Source: Phycisphaerales bacterium
GTDB lineage: Bacteria > Planctomycetota > Phycisphaerae > Phycisphaerales > SM1A02
Reading direction: 5' to 3'
DNA length: 48,046 nt
Assembly (NCBI GenBank): GCA_030748455.1
Contig: JASMLY010000007.1
Coordinates: 1 to 48,046, forward strand
Below are positions 7,794 to 15,083 of the stretch, one piece after another (position 1 is the stretch's first letter; the number at the start of each line of letters is the position of its first letter). A program made the translations under genes and the position numbers. Below the pieces are notes generated by a model that ran no database searches, had not been told where the DNA came from, and worked only from the letters and a program-made list of their open reading frames with translations.

Positions 7794-9182
7794 ATGTCAA
7801 AAAATACCATTGATGTTCAACAGCTTCGCGAAGACATGTTGGCTCAATTACGACGTAACTATCCTGCAATGTGTAGAAGGTGGTTTGAAGATATCGAGAT
7901 CCTTGGTATTTCTGGGGGATCGATCATCGTATATTTACAAGAAGATGTGCAACTTAAATATCTCGAACGAAGTTGTAAGGATCAATTTGTTGAAGCTGCA
8001 CAAAGTGTTACAGGACATTTACTCGGTGTTCGTTTTTCTAACTCGCGCAATCTTGAGGCTCATTCAAACGGCACCGCGGTGTTCGATCCTTCTGGGTCTG
8101 TTATCTCGGGAGATGACATTTTTAGCGAGATGCTTATCAGCCCAGACTACAGTTTTGACAATTTTGTTGTTGGGCCAGGAAACCAACTCGCGCACGCTGC
8201 CTCTGTTGCTGTTGCAAAAAAACCATCGCATGCATACAACCCATTATTTATACACGGAGGCGTAGGGTTAGGAAAAACGCATTTGCTACAGGCGATCTGT
8301 CAAACTGCTATGCGGTCGAACAGTTCCATGCAAATTTATTATGTTTCTTGCAACGGATTCCTCACGCAGTTCTTAGAATCTGTTCAGGCTGGAGAAATGT
8401 CTCTGTTCCGAAACAAGTTTCGGGCTTTCGACATGCTGATCATCGACGACATTCACGACCTGTCAAACCGTGAACAAACGCAAGAAGAATTCTTTCACAC
8501 TTTTAACACTTTGTTTCAATCCGGAAGACAAGTTGTTCTCAGTTCTGATGCGCCCCCCAGCGACATTCCACACCTTGAAGACAGGCTGATCAGTCGGTTT
8601 AGTTGTGGGCTTGTTGCGGGTATTGACCCACCGGGGTTTGAAACCCGCGTTGCGATTATCAAGAAAAAGGCTGCATTGCGTGAGATAGAAATTCCAGACG
8701 ATGTTTCAAATTATATTGCTGCTCGTCTCAACCAAAATATTCGCCAACTCGAAGGGGCTTTGACAAAATTACAGGGGCTTTCCCTTCTAGATGGCGCGCC
8801 GATCAGTGTATCAATGGCAAAAACTGCCCTCACGGGTGGAAGCGAGTGTGGTGGCATACGCAAACAAATAACGATTCAAGACATCCTCGACGCAATCAGC
8901 ACATTTTTTGACGTAAAACTTGTTGATTTGCTCTCAAAACGAAGAAACAAATCTATTACTACCCCTCGGCAAGTTGGCATGTGGCTCGCTCGAAAGCACA
9001 CACGATTTAGTCTAGAAGAAATTGGGGGATATTTTGGTGGCCGCGATCACACGACCGTCATGCACGCGATCAAAACGGTGGACTCAAAAAAATCTTTGAA
9101 CAAGCAACTCGACCAAGACCTCACGAGGCTCCACAACCTGCTCACAGAACAGGACAGAGACGCTCGTTCCTCCACAGAATAG
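7794..9182 (+). CDS. dnaA: Chromosomal replication initiator DnaA
   Basis: A 462-aa replication initiator. Domain I is short (about residues 1-80). Domain III is an AAA+ ATPase with Walker A GGVGLGKT (155-162), Walker B MLIIDDIHDL (about 214), and a sensor region ISRFSCGLVAG. Domain IV carries the DnaA-box binding signature GGRDHTTVMHAI about 35 residues before the end. All key motifs look intact. dnaN and recF are not neighbours; trpD is convergent downstream. The gap after the gene carries DnaA-box-like sites and nested inverted repeats, so the origin may lie there. The start has no Shine-Dalgarno but a -10-like box 7-15 bases upstream. Confidence 0.97.
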   Translation: MSKNTIDVQQLREDMLAQLRRNYPAMCRRWFEDIEILGISGGSIIVYLQEDVQLKYLERSCKDQFVEAAQSVTGHLLGVRFSNSRNLEAHSNGTAVFDPSGSVISGDDIFSEMLISPDYSFDNFVVGPGNQLAHAASVAVAKKPSHAYNPLFIHGGVGLGKTHLLQAICQTAMRSNSSMQIYYVSCNGFLTQFLESVQAGEMSLFRNKFRAFDMLIIDDIHDLSNREQTQEEFFHTFNTLFQSGRQVVLSSDAPPSDIPHLEDRLISRFSCGLVAGIDPPGFETRVAIIKKKAALREIEIPDDVSNYIAARLNQNIRQLEGALTKLQGLSLLDGAPISVSMAKTALTGGSECGGIRKQITIQDILDAISTFFDVKLVDLLSKRRNKSITTPRQVGMWLARKHTRFSLEEIGGYFGGRDHTTVMHAIKTVDSKKSLNKQLDQDLTRLHNLLTEQDRDARSSTE

Positions 9183-9189
9183 AGCCGCA

Positions 9190-9283
9190 ACAGGTCGGTG
9201 GATAGGTTGTGGAAAACCATTCTCTGTTGTTCTATACAAACCCTGTTTGTGGTCCCCTAAGAACAACAAACATCGCGACCTGT
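9190..9283. repeat. Nested inverted repeats in the dnaA-trpD gap
   Basis: An outer pair ACAGGTCG (9190-9197) and CGACCTGT (9276-9283) encloses an inner perfect pair TGTTGTTCT (9225-9233) and AGAACAACA (9260-9268). Both could extrude as one branched structure in DNA, or fold in RNA. Confidence 0.7.
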
Positions 9284-9310
9284 GGCAAGCTGCGACGAAC
9301 AGCCCTATGT

Positions 9311-9358
9311 AAAACAACAGGTTGTCCACACGCTGGGGCCTTTTTAACCTGTTGTTTT
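9311..9358. repeat. 13-bp perfect inverted repeat, hairpin followed by T-run
   Basis: AAAACAACAGGTT (9311-9323) pairs perfectly with AACCTGTTGTTTT (9346-9358) around a 22-base loop, followed by TA and TTT. It could terminate dnaA transcription, but the loop is long and a DnaA-box-like site (9322-9330) overlaps the left arm and loop. Confidence 0.65.
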
Positions 9359-9367
9359 TATTTGGGT

Positions 9368-9410
9368 TATGCGCTTTGGCGAGTCCGTATCCACGAGTTG
9401 ACAGCGCATA
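9368..9410. repeat. 8-bp inverted repeat enclosing a DnaA-box-like site
   Basis: TATGCGCT (9368-9375) pairs with AGCGCATA (9403-9410). The loop contains GTATCCACG (9387-9395), which matches the DnaA box at 7 of 9 positions. Confidence 0.5.
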
Positions 9411-9467
9411 CAACGAAGAAGACGGTATATATTTCTATGTAGAGTTTTCTTTTGCAATGTGGATGAC

Positions 9468-10523
9468 TCAAGACTGAACGCTCAGCTTTCGCCAGTTTGT
9501 AAGTGTTTGCGCTGCTCTTCCAGAATCAATTGTTTCTGTTGCAATCTGTACGCCCTCAGAGAGGTCAGAAGCTCGATCAGCAAGAAAAAGGCCAAGAGCG
9601 GCATTAATCACAGTCATCCCACGTACGCCATTTCTAAGAGACCCTGTGAGGGTATCTTGAACGAATTCGGTTGCTTGTTCAAGGTCATTTGCTGTAACCT
9701 CGTCTAGGGGGCAATAGTCGAGCCCAATCTCGATCGGATCGATTACCGACTCTGTAATCTCACCTCGATGCACATAGGCAACTCGAGTAGTTGTAGCAAT
9801 TGAAACCTCATCGAGCCCATCAGCTGAATGTACCACTGCCGACTTTGTTGTAGATCCCCGCTGTAATGCTTCTGCCATTGGCAAAACAAAAGCATCATCC
9901 CAAACTCCTAGTAACTGCCTTCCGGCACCACACGGGTTCGATAGGGGTCCAAGTAGATTGAAAATGGTTGGAAAACGTAACTGTTTACGTACTGGCATGA
10001 CATTGGCGACAGCTTTGTGGTGGTTTGGAGCAAAGCAAAAACAAATATTTTCTTGTTCAAAAGAGGCTTGTTGCTGAGTTTTTGTGGCGTGAATGTTGAC
10101 ACCTAGAGCCTCGAGTACTTCTGCAGAACCACGACCGGTTCTCGACCGATTTCCATGTTTGGCAATTTTTACACCACACGCAGCAAGCACGATTCCAGCA
10201 GCTGTTGAAACATTAAAGGTTTTTGGCGCACCGCCTGTTCCGCAAGTGTCCAAGAACGTTGTGTGATCACCACACACATCAAGGCGATCAACAAATTCTC
10301 GCATAATGGAAGAAGCGCCAAACAATTCTTCTCCCGAGGGGATTCTGCTTGCGAGCATCGTGAGCAAACCACCAACGAGACCATCTGGAGCATGTCCCGA
10401 CATGATAATTTGCCACGCCGAGGCAATTTCTTCTGAAGAAAGAGTTTTTCCGCAGCGGACCTTGTCAAGGGCAAAGTGAAGCGGCTCAAGATTGCATGGT
10501 TCTTTTTGCATGTTGTCTGTCAT
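9468..10523 (-). CDS. trpD: Anthranilate phosphoribosyltransferase TrpD
   Basis: A 351-aa enzyme that transfers phosphoribose from PRPP to anthranilate in tryptophan synthesis. Visible motifs are the PRPP-binding CGTGGAPKTFNVSTAAG, the KHGNRS segment followed by GSAEVLEALGV, the anthranilate-site FAPNHHKA, and NLLGPLSNP. It stands alone, with no other trp gene in the window. The ATG at 10523 is chosen because it fits the family start and because a TATGAT box ends 9 bases before it; a longer frame to 10589 would run into the divergent lgt start. The two promoters share a 39-base gap. Confidence 0.94.
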   Translation of the reverse strand: MTDNMQKEPCNLEPLHFALDKVRCGKTLSSEEIASAWQIIMSGHAPDGLVGGLLTMLASRIPSGEELFGASSIMREFVDRLDVCGDHTTFLDTCGTGGAPKTFNVSTAAGIVLAACGVKIAKHGNRSRTGRGSAEVLEALGVNIHATKTQQQASFEQENICFCFAPNHHKAVANVMPVRKQLRFPTIFNLLGPLSNPCGAGRQLLGVWDDAFVLPMAEALQRGSTTKSAVVHSADGLDEVSIATTTRVAYVHRGEITESVIDPIEIGLDYCPLDEVTANDLEQATEFVQDTLTGSLRNGVRGMTVINAALGLFLADRASDLSEGVQIATETIDSGRAAQTLTNWRKLSVQS

Positions 10524-10532
10524 GGTCTGCAA

Positions 10533-10538
10533 ATCATA
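10533..10538 (-). promoter_or_regulatory. -10 box of trpD, leaderless type
   Basis: On the minus strand the box reads TATGAT and ends 9 bases before the ATG at 10523. No Shine-Dalgarno fits between them. Confidence 0.55.
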
Positions 10539-10550
10539 CGCAGAGGCGGG

Positions 10551-10556
10551 TACTAT
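10551..10556 (+). promoter_or_regulatory. -10 box of lgt, leaderless type
   Basis: TACTAT, preceded by GGG, ends 6 bases before the GTG start at 10563, so transcription would begin at or beside the start codon. It faces away from the trpD box 13 bases to its left; the -35 region of each would fall in the other gene's space. Confidence 0.5.
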
Positions 10557-10562
10557 TGCACT

Positions 10563-11582
10563 GTGATCGCAGAAGCATATCTCCACCAACTGAGCCCATT
10601 TGCAATTGAGTTAACTGAAAGCTTTGGTTTGCGATGGTATGGACTTGCGTATATCTGTGGATTTTTACTCGCATGGTGGTTCATTCGATTGATGGCAAGA
10701 ACGGGGCGATCGCCACTGTCGCCAGAGCAAGCAGGCGACCTGCTTTTTGCAGGAGTACTAGGTGTTTTGATTGGAGGAAGAATTGGGTACGCCGCCTTTT
10801 ATGACCAATCGCTTCTCGTGGGGTTTAGCAACACAATTCCTTGGTGGGATCTTCTTGCAATCAATCGTGGCGGCATGGCAAGCCACGGAGGCTTCCTTGG
10901 CGTGCTTGTTGCTTTTTTCATCTGGGGCCGCAAACATCACGTTTCAGTGTTGCACCTCACAGATTTAGGAAGCGTGGGGTGTACAGCAGGTTTATTCTTT
11001 GGAAGACTCGCGAATTTTGTGAATGGAGAACTGTGGGGCAAAAAATTAGAAAACCAAACCGATCCCCCATGGTGGTCAGTAAAGTATCCAGCCGAGATAA
11101 CAGAGTTGTGGACACAACATCCAGAAATGTATGGTGAGCAACTTGCTGCTATCGAGCCGCTTAGAAGCACGGTCGTTGGCGGGAACGATTTCTATGTGCA
11201 GATCGTTTCTGAAGCATATGCTGGAAACGAGGTCGTTATTGCATCGCTGTCTCCTCAACTCACAGCGTGGTATCCATCCCAACTTTTTCAGGCGATCTCA
11301 GACGGACCTCTCCTGCTCGCCGCGTTGCTCTTGGTTTGGTTCGTTCCAAGAAAGCCGGGCATAGTGAGCGGCTGGTTTCTCATTGTGTATGGAACCCTTC
11401 GAATTTTCACAGAAATGTTTCGCCAACCAGACGAAGGTGTATCTCTGATCGCAGGCATGTCTCGTGGCCAACTACTCAGCGTTGGCATGATTTTCGCCGG
11501 ATGCTTGTTGGCAGTAGTTTGTGCGAAATCAGAAACGGAAACGTATGGCGGAATATTTAAGAAGAAACAGGCATCAACATAG
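10563..11582 (+). CDS. lgt: Prolipoprotein diacylglyceryl transferase Lgt
   Basis: A 339-aa inner-membrane enzyme that adds diacylglycerol from phosphatidylglycerol to the lipobox cysteine of prolipoproteins. The hallmark segments are RGGMASHGGFLGVLVAFF and GRLANFVNGELWG, with several transmembrane helices (for example WYGLAYICGFLLAWWF near the start and LLSVGMIFAGCLLAVV near the end). The GTG at 10563 is chosen over an upstream ATG at 10476 because the extra 29 residues are not family-like and would overlap trpD. A mid-protein loop of about 60 residues (NQTDPPWWSVKYPAEITELW onward) is longer than in E. coli. The gene overlaps convergent holB by 26 bases. Lipoproteins in this window are probable substrates. 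Confidence 0.93.
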   Translation: MIAEAYLHQLSPFAIELTESFGLRWYGLAYICGFLLAWWFIRLMARTGRSPLSPEQAGDLLFAGVLGVLIGGRIGYAAFYDQSLLVGFSNTIPWWDLLAINRGGMASHGGFLGVLVAFFIWGRKHHVSVLHLTDLGSVGCTAGLFFGRLANFVNGELWGKKLENQTDPPWWSVKYPAEITELWTQHPEMYGEQLAAIEPLRSTVVGGNDFYVQIVSEAYAGNEVVIASLSPQLTAWYPSQLFQAISDGPLLLAALLLVWFVPRKPGIVSGWFLIVYGTLRIFTEMFRQPDEGVSLIAGMSRGQLLSVGMIFAGCLLAVVCAKSETETYGGIFKKKQAST

Positions 11583-12618
11583 CCTCACCCCGACTCAAAT
11601 GAGTCCACCGAACAACAAGAGACTCGAGTAACACCTTCACAGAAATGTTTGTGCGGATCTGGCTTTCTATATCCGACAAAATTGCAGCGCCTCGAACAGC
11701 TAACAGCGACTGCTCTTTCGTACCGAGAAGTAACCTGCGAATCTGTAATCCTAAAAGACGCAAAATGATAGAAAATGCCCGTCTGTTTGCAGCCTCCTTA
11801 CTACACAAAGGGTTGCTCTTCATCTGGTTTTTAATGTATGAATCGACAAACTCTAGCAGGCGAACGGTCGCTTCAGGAAAGGGAGCACCACTACCAAGAC
11901 CCTGTATGAAATGTTGGATGGACTGAGAAAGTTGAAACAGCCCGTGATCCTTTGCTATGACAAAATCTCCCGGAGAACCTGAAGCGTATTCAAGCAACCA
12001 ACCCGCTTCCTCCTCTGGTACCTCAATAGCGGAATGAGACAACCATTGCCGCATTTCTTCGTCTTGAAGCGTAGAAAACTGCGCAATTTGGCATCGACTT
12101 CGAATTGTAGGTAACAATAAATCGTCTCTAGAAGTTACGAGAACAAGGAACGTTCCAAGCGGTGGTTCTTCGAGGGTTTTAAGCAGTGCGTTTTGTGCAA
12201 CTTCATCAAGTAATTCTGCTTCATCGATAACGAAGAATTTGTTCCCGCCCCCTACTGATGTTTTATATGCAGATGCATCATGAGTTTTGTCATCAGATGT
12301 GCGTCCCCCAATCATCCGCTCTCTTAGAAGATCCACAGGAATGTTTGTTTGTTTTCGACGGACAAGCGATGGGTTTTTTGACCAAGCGGCATCTTCTTTT
12401 CGAATAACGTGAAAGTCAGGGTGTTGAAACTCTTCCCGATCAACTTGAAACACGCCTTGAATCTCATTTGTGATAAGAGCGCGTGCAAATTCTTGTGCAA
12501 CCGCGAACTTTCCAACACCAGCAGGTCCCTGAAAAATCCATGCATGATGATTTCGTTCATGTTTTAGCGCGTTTTGAATCGTTGTTACCGCAGCCTGTTG
12601 TCCAACAATTTTTGTCAT
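11557..12618 (-). CDS. holB: DNA polymerase III delta' subunit HolB
   Basis: A 353-aa clamp-loader subunit with the RuvB-like N-terminus MTKIVGQQAAVTTIQNAL and the sequence HHAWIFQGPAGVGKFAVAQEFA. The P-loop ends in K-F where K-T/S is needed, so ATP binding is probably lost, as is usual for delta' subunits. The later ALLKTLEEPP and PTIRSRCQIAQF (SRC sensor) are intact. The four-cysteine zinc module of many clamp-loader subunits is not evident in the inserted region (residues 60-115). The start at 12618 fits the family and has a TACCAT box 8 bases upstream. The 3' end overlaps lgt by 26 bases. The identity of the C-terminal collar domain is inferred only from position. Confidence 0.88.
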   Translation of the reverse strand: MTKIVGQQAAVTTIQNALKHERNHHAWIFQGPAGVGKFAVAQEFARALITNEIQGVFQVDREEFQHPDFHVIRKEDAAWSKNPSLVRRKQTNIPVDLLRERMIGGRTSDDKTHDASAYKTSVGGGNKFFVIDEAELLDEVAQNALLKTLEEPPLGTFLVLVTSRDDLLLPTIRSRCQIAQFSTLQDEEMRQWLSHSAIEVPEEEAGWLLEYASGSPGDFVIAKDHGLFQLSQSIQHFIQGLGSGAPFPEATVRLLEFVDSYIKNQMKSNPLCSKEAANRRAFSIILRLLGLQIRRLLLGTKEQSLLAVRGAAILSDIESQIRTNISVKVLLESLVVRWTHLSRGEAMLMPVSS

Positions 12619-12626
12619 AAAGGAGC

Positions 12627-12632
12627 ATGGTA
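12627..12632 (-). promoter_or_regulatory. -10 box of holB, leaderless type
   Basis: On the minus strand the box reads TACCAT and ends 8 bases before the ATG at 12618. The same six bases at the same spacing precede thiE. Confidence 0.5.
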
Positions 12633-12722
12633 CATGGACAAAGCAGCACGCCATTTGGCGCACCCAAGAAAAAAGGCACGAATTTTTAATCTAGGTGAAA
12701 TTGTTTGAGAAAATTCTAGGGC

Positions 12723-15083
12723 ATGCAGTTTTCAAAACTCAAAATATTGCCGCCAAAAGTAAAGATTCCCCCCCTGCTGTTTTTGGCGTTAGGGGCGGCT
12801 ATCGCCGCAGCGATTACGCTAGAACACGGCCACTTGCTTAGAAACGGCATTGGGATCGGAGTCATAGTTACAACAACGTGTGTATCGTTTGCTATTTGTA
12901 CGAACAGTCAAAAGAAATCTTTCATTGCGATTGTTTTAGCAACAATTGGGGTGTTTGTTACAAGAACTTCTTATGTTTGTTACTCCACAACGCCAAGCTG
13001 GGTTGTATGTAACGACGGCGATCTCATAAAACTGTCGGGTACTGTTATATCGAATCCAATATGTAAAAGACGTACTACGGGTGCTATGTCATTGAAAGAC
13101 GATCGAGAACAACAAACAACATTTGAGTTTCACGCATCACCAGAAAAAAAAGATTCCACTTGCTCTAACCACCTGTTTGTAGCAAAAGTAAACGGAGACA
13201 CAAACCTTTCTAAAGGTGATGAGATAGAGGCAATTGGAAAGATAAAGAGAAACAAATTTTCAGCGAGTGGTTCTACTTACTATTACATAGATTCACCCGA
13301 GTTAATACAAAAGAAGAGAACCGAGCGTTCAGCGCAACAGAAGATAGAAGTATTTATAAAAAACAAGATTGTTTCAGGGACATCAGGAAGGGTAAAAACA
13401 CTGGTATTCGCTGTGTTTTTTGGTGAACACATCAATGGTTGGACTGAACTCTCGCAGGTGTTTCGAAAAAGTGGTTTGTCGCACCTTCTTGCAGTAAGTG
13501 GGTTGCACATAGCAATAGTCATCGTTGTCCTGCTTAGGATCGGTTCTTTGATATCACAAAGTAAAACAGGAAGGGTGCTCATCACCTGTGTAGCGGCACT
13601 ACTGTTGTTAGTTTTGATACAGAATAGACCGCCCGTAGTTCGCGCAACATTGATGTCAATCTTTATTTCTCTTCTACACTTTAAAGGACAAAGATACGAC
13701 GGGCTGGGAATAACCACACTCATTTTTCTTTGGATGGTGTGGGACAATCCAGTTCAAATTCAACAGGTTGGGTTTATTCTTAGTTTTTCTGTTGTCGCTG
13801 GGCTGTTCGTTTTGCTACCAACACTCAAGTGGAAACTCATTGGTCCCACTGGTGTATTCTCGACACTTTTAGAGACAACAAGACACAAATTAGCGTCGCT
13901 TTGGACAGTTGGTTTTTGTGCGCTACTCATCTCTGCACCAATAACGGTGTACCTGTTTGGAACGATTGCTTTGGCGAGTCTTGTGACGAATGTGGGCGGA
14001 GTTTTTCTTTTGTTTTGTATTCTTTTTTTTGGACTTCTCCGAGTTATCGTAGGGTGGATTCATCCTGCAATCGATTCACCACTGTTTTTCTTACTACAAC
14101 AATCTTCACAAGGGTTGATCCATCTTGCTGACACGATTGGTTCTGTTCCACTTGCAGTTGTATCAGTTCCAAAAACAACGGAGTTATTCTTAGTCATCAC
14201 GTTTACATATGTGATCTTAGCAAGTGTAATGTTGAGATATCAAAAAACAAAATTTCTGCTCTATTGCACATACCTCCTTATTTTATTTTTAAAACCTAAC
14301 GAAAGTGCTGTTCAAATAACAACCCTAAACGTCGGGCATGGAACATCACACATTGTCATTGATGCGCACGCAACCTTACTAGTGGATGTAGGTTCAAGAG
14401 TAAATTTAGATGTAGGGCTCACTGTTTTACTCCCAGAACTAAAGCGGTTGGGTGTACGAGAAATAGACAAAGTAATTATTACACACAACGACCTTGATCA
14501 TTGTTCCGGCATTCTCGATTTGTTTGAACACTATAAAGTACAAGAACTTTTTATTACTCCACACACACTAAAAAACCAAACCAAAACGATCGAAAAGATA
14601 TTGTTTTCAGCAAAAAGCAATGGAGTGTTTGTAAAAGAAATTCATAAAGGCTGGCAAACAGAAACAAAGAATGTGACGGTTCGTTCCATTTGGCCAGAGA
14701 AAACGAGAGTACACTCCTCTTCGAACGAAGCATCGGTTGTATTGTTGGTTGAAGCGGAAAACAGGCGAGTTTTGTTGACAGGAGATATAAATGAAGCAGC
14801 CATTAGCGAGGTTGCGTTGCAAAACCTTCCAGTTATTGATGTGTTGGAGCTTCCACATCATGGACAATGGAGCGAGGAATCGTTGGGATTTGTTGAAGAG
14901 CTACAGCCAAAGGTAGTCTTGCAATCAACGAGTAAAAGAAGGTTTTCATCAGACAAGTGGCTGCTCCCAAACACAGCCGAGAGATATGTGACCTGTATTG
15001 ATGGCCACATCACCACAGAAATAACAAAAAAGGGAGAACTACGAGTTACAACGACCTACACAAAACACAATGATCTTTATTGA
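12723..15083 (+). CDS. comEC: ComEC/Rec2-type DNA uptake channel with MBL domain
   Basis: A 786-aa membrane protein. Order of parts: two or three N-terminal helices, an OB-like soluble segment (about 95-210, starting DGDLIKLSGTVIS), the competence channel domain with the hallmark SGLSHLLAVSGLHIAIV (about residue 250), eight or more helices, and a C-terminal metallo-beta-lactamase domain with LNVGHGTSHIVID and ITHNDLDHCSG (about 586-596) and ELPHHGQWS. The family transports single-stranded DNA across the inner membrane in natural transformation; the MBL domain may degrade the other strand. No other com gene is nearby. A weak TAGGG precedes the ATG. It overlaps the convergent VKOR fusion gene by 7 bases. 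Confidence 0.92.
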   Translation: MQFSKLKILPPKVKIPPLLFLALGAAIAAAITLEHGHLLRNGIGIGVIVTTTCVSFAICTNSQKKSFIAIVLATIGVFVTRTSYVCYSTTPSWVVCNDGDLIKLSGTVISNPICKRRTTGAMSLKDDREQQTTFEFHASPEKKDSTCSNHLFVAKVNGDTNLSKGDEIEAIGKIKRNKFSASGSTYYYIDSPELIQKKRTERSAQQKIEVFIKNKIVSGTSGRVKTLVFAVFFGEHINGWTELSQVFRKSGLSHLLAVSGLHIAIVIVVLLRIGSLISQSKTGRVLITCVAALLLLVLIQNRPPVVRATLMSIFISLLHFKGQRYDGLGITTLIFLWMVWDNPVQIQQVGFILSFSVVAGLFVLLPTLKWKLIGPTGVFSTLLETTRHKLASLWTVGFCALLISAPITVYLFGTIALASLVTNVGGVFLLFCILFFGLLRVIVGWIHPAIDSPLFFLLQQSSQGLIHLADTIGSVPLAVVSVPKTTELFLVITFTYVILASVMLRYQKTKFLLYCTYLLILFLKPNESAVQITTLNVGHGTSHIVIDAHATLLVDVGSRVNLDVGLTVLLPELKRLGVREIDKVIITHNDLDHCSGILDLFEHYKVQELFITPHTLKNQTKTIEKILFSAKSNGVFVKEIHKGWQTETKNVTVRSIWPEKTRVHSSSNEASVVLLVEAENRRVLLTGDINEAAISEVALQNLPVIDVLELPHHGQWSEESLGFVEELQPKVVLQSTSKRRFSSDKWLLPNTAERYVTCIDGHITTEITKKGELRVTTTYTKHNDLY

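Larger units (their letters stand above)
9183..9467. other. Candidate replication origin (oriC) region after dnaA
   Basis: This 285-base gap holds no gene. It contains five sites close to TTATCCACA: 9197-9205 (7 of 9, minus sense), 9208-9216 (8 of 9, minus), 9322-9330 (8 of 9, plus), 9387-9395 (7 of 9, plus) and 9458-9466 (8 of 9, minus). It also contains four inverted repeats (listed separately) and an AT-rich stretch around 9430-9457. Placement next to dnaA, DnaA boxes and an AT-rich segment are typical of bacterial origins. No exact consensus box is present, and strand bias of genes around it is only partly supportive, so the call is a candidate. Confidence 0.5.

Noticed and set aside
7660..8265. 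201-codon open frame on the plus strand covering the start of dnaA
   Set aside because: It overlaps dnaA in another frame for most of its length, has no domain, and dnaA has intact family motifs.
9281..9289. Further DnaA-box-like site (TGTGGCAAG)
   Set aside because: Only 6 of 9 positions match, which is expected often by chance.
13283..13747. 154-codon open frame opposite comEC
   Set aside because: Antisense to the conserved competence domain, no supporting start signal.
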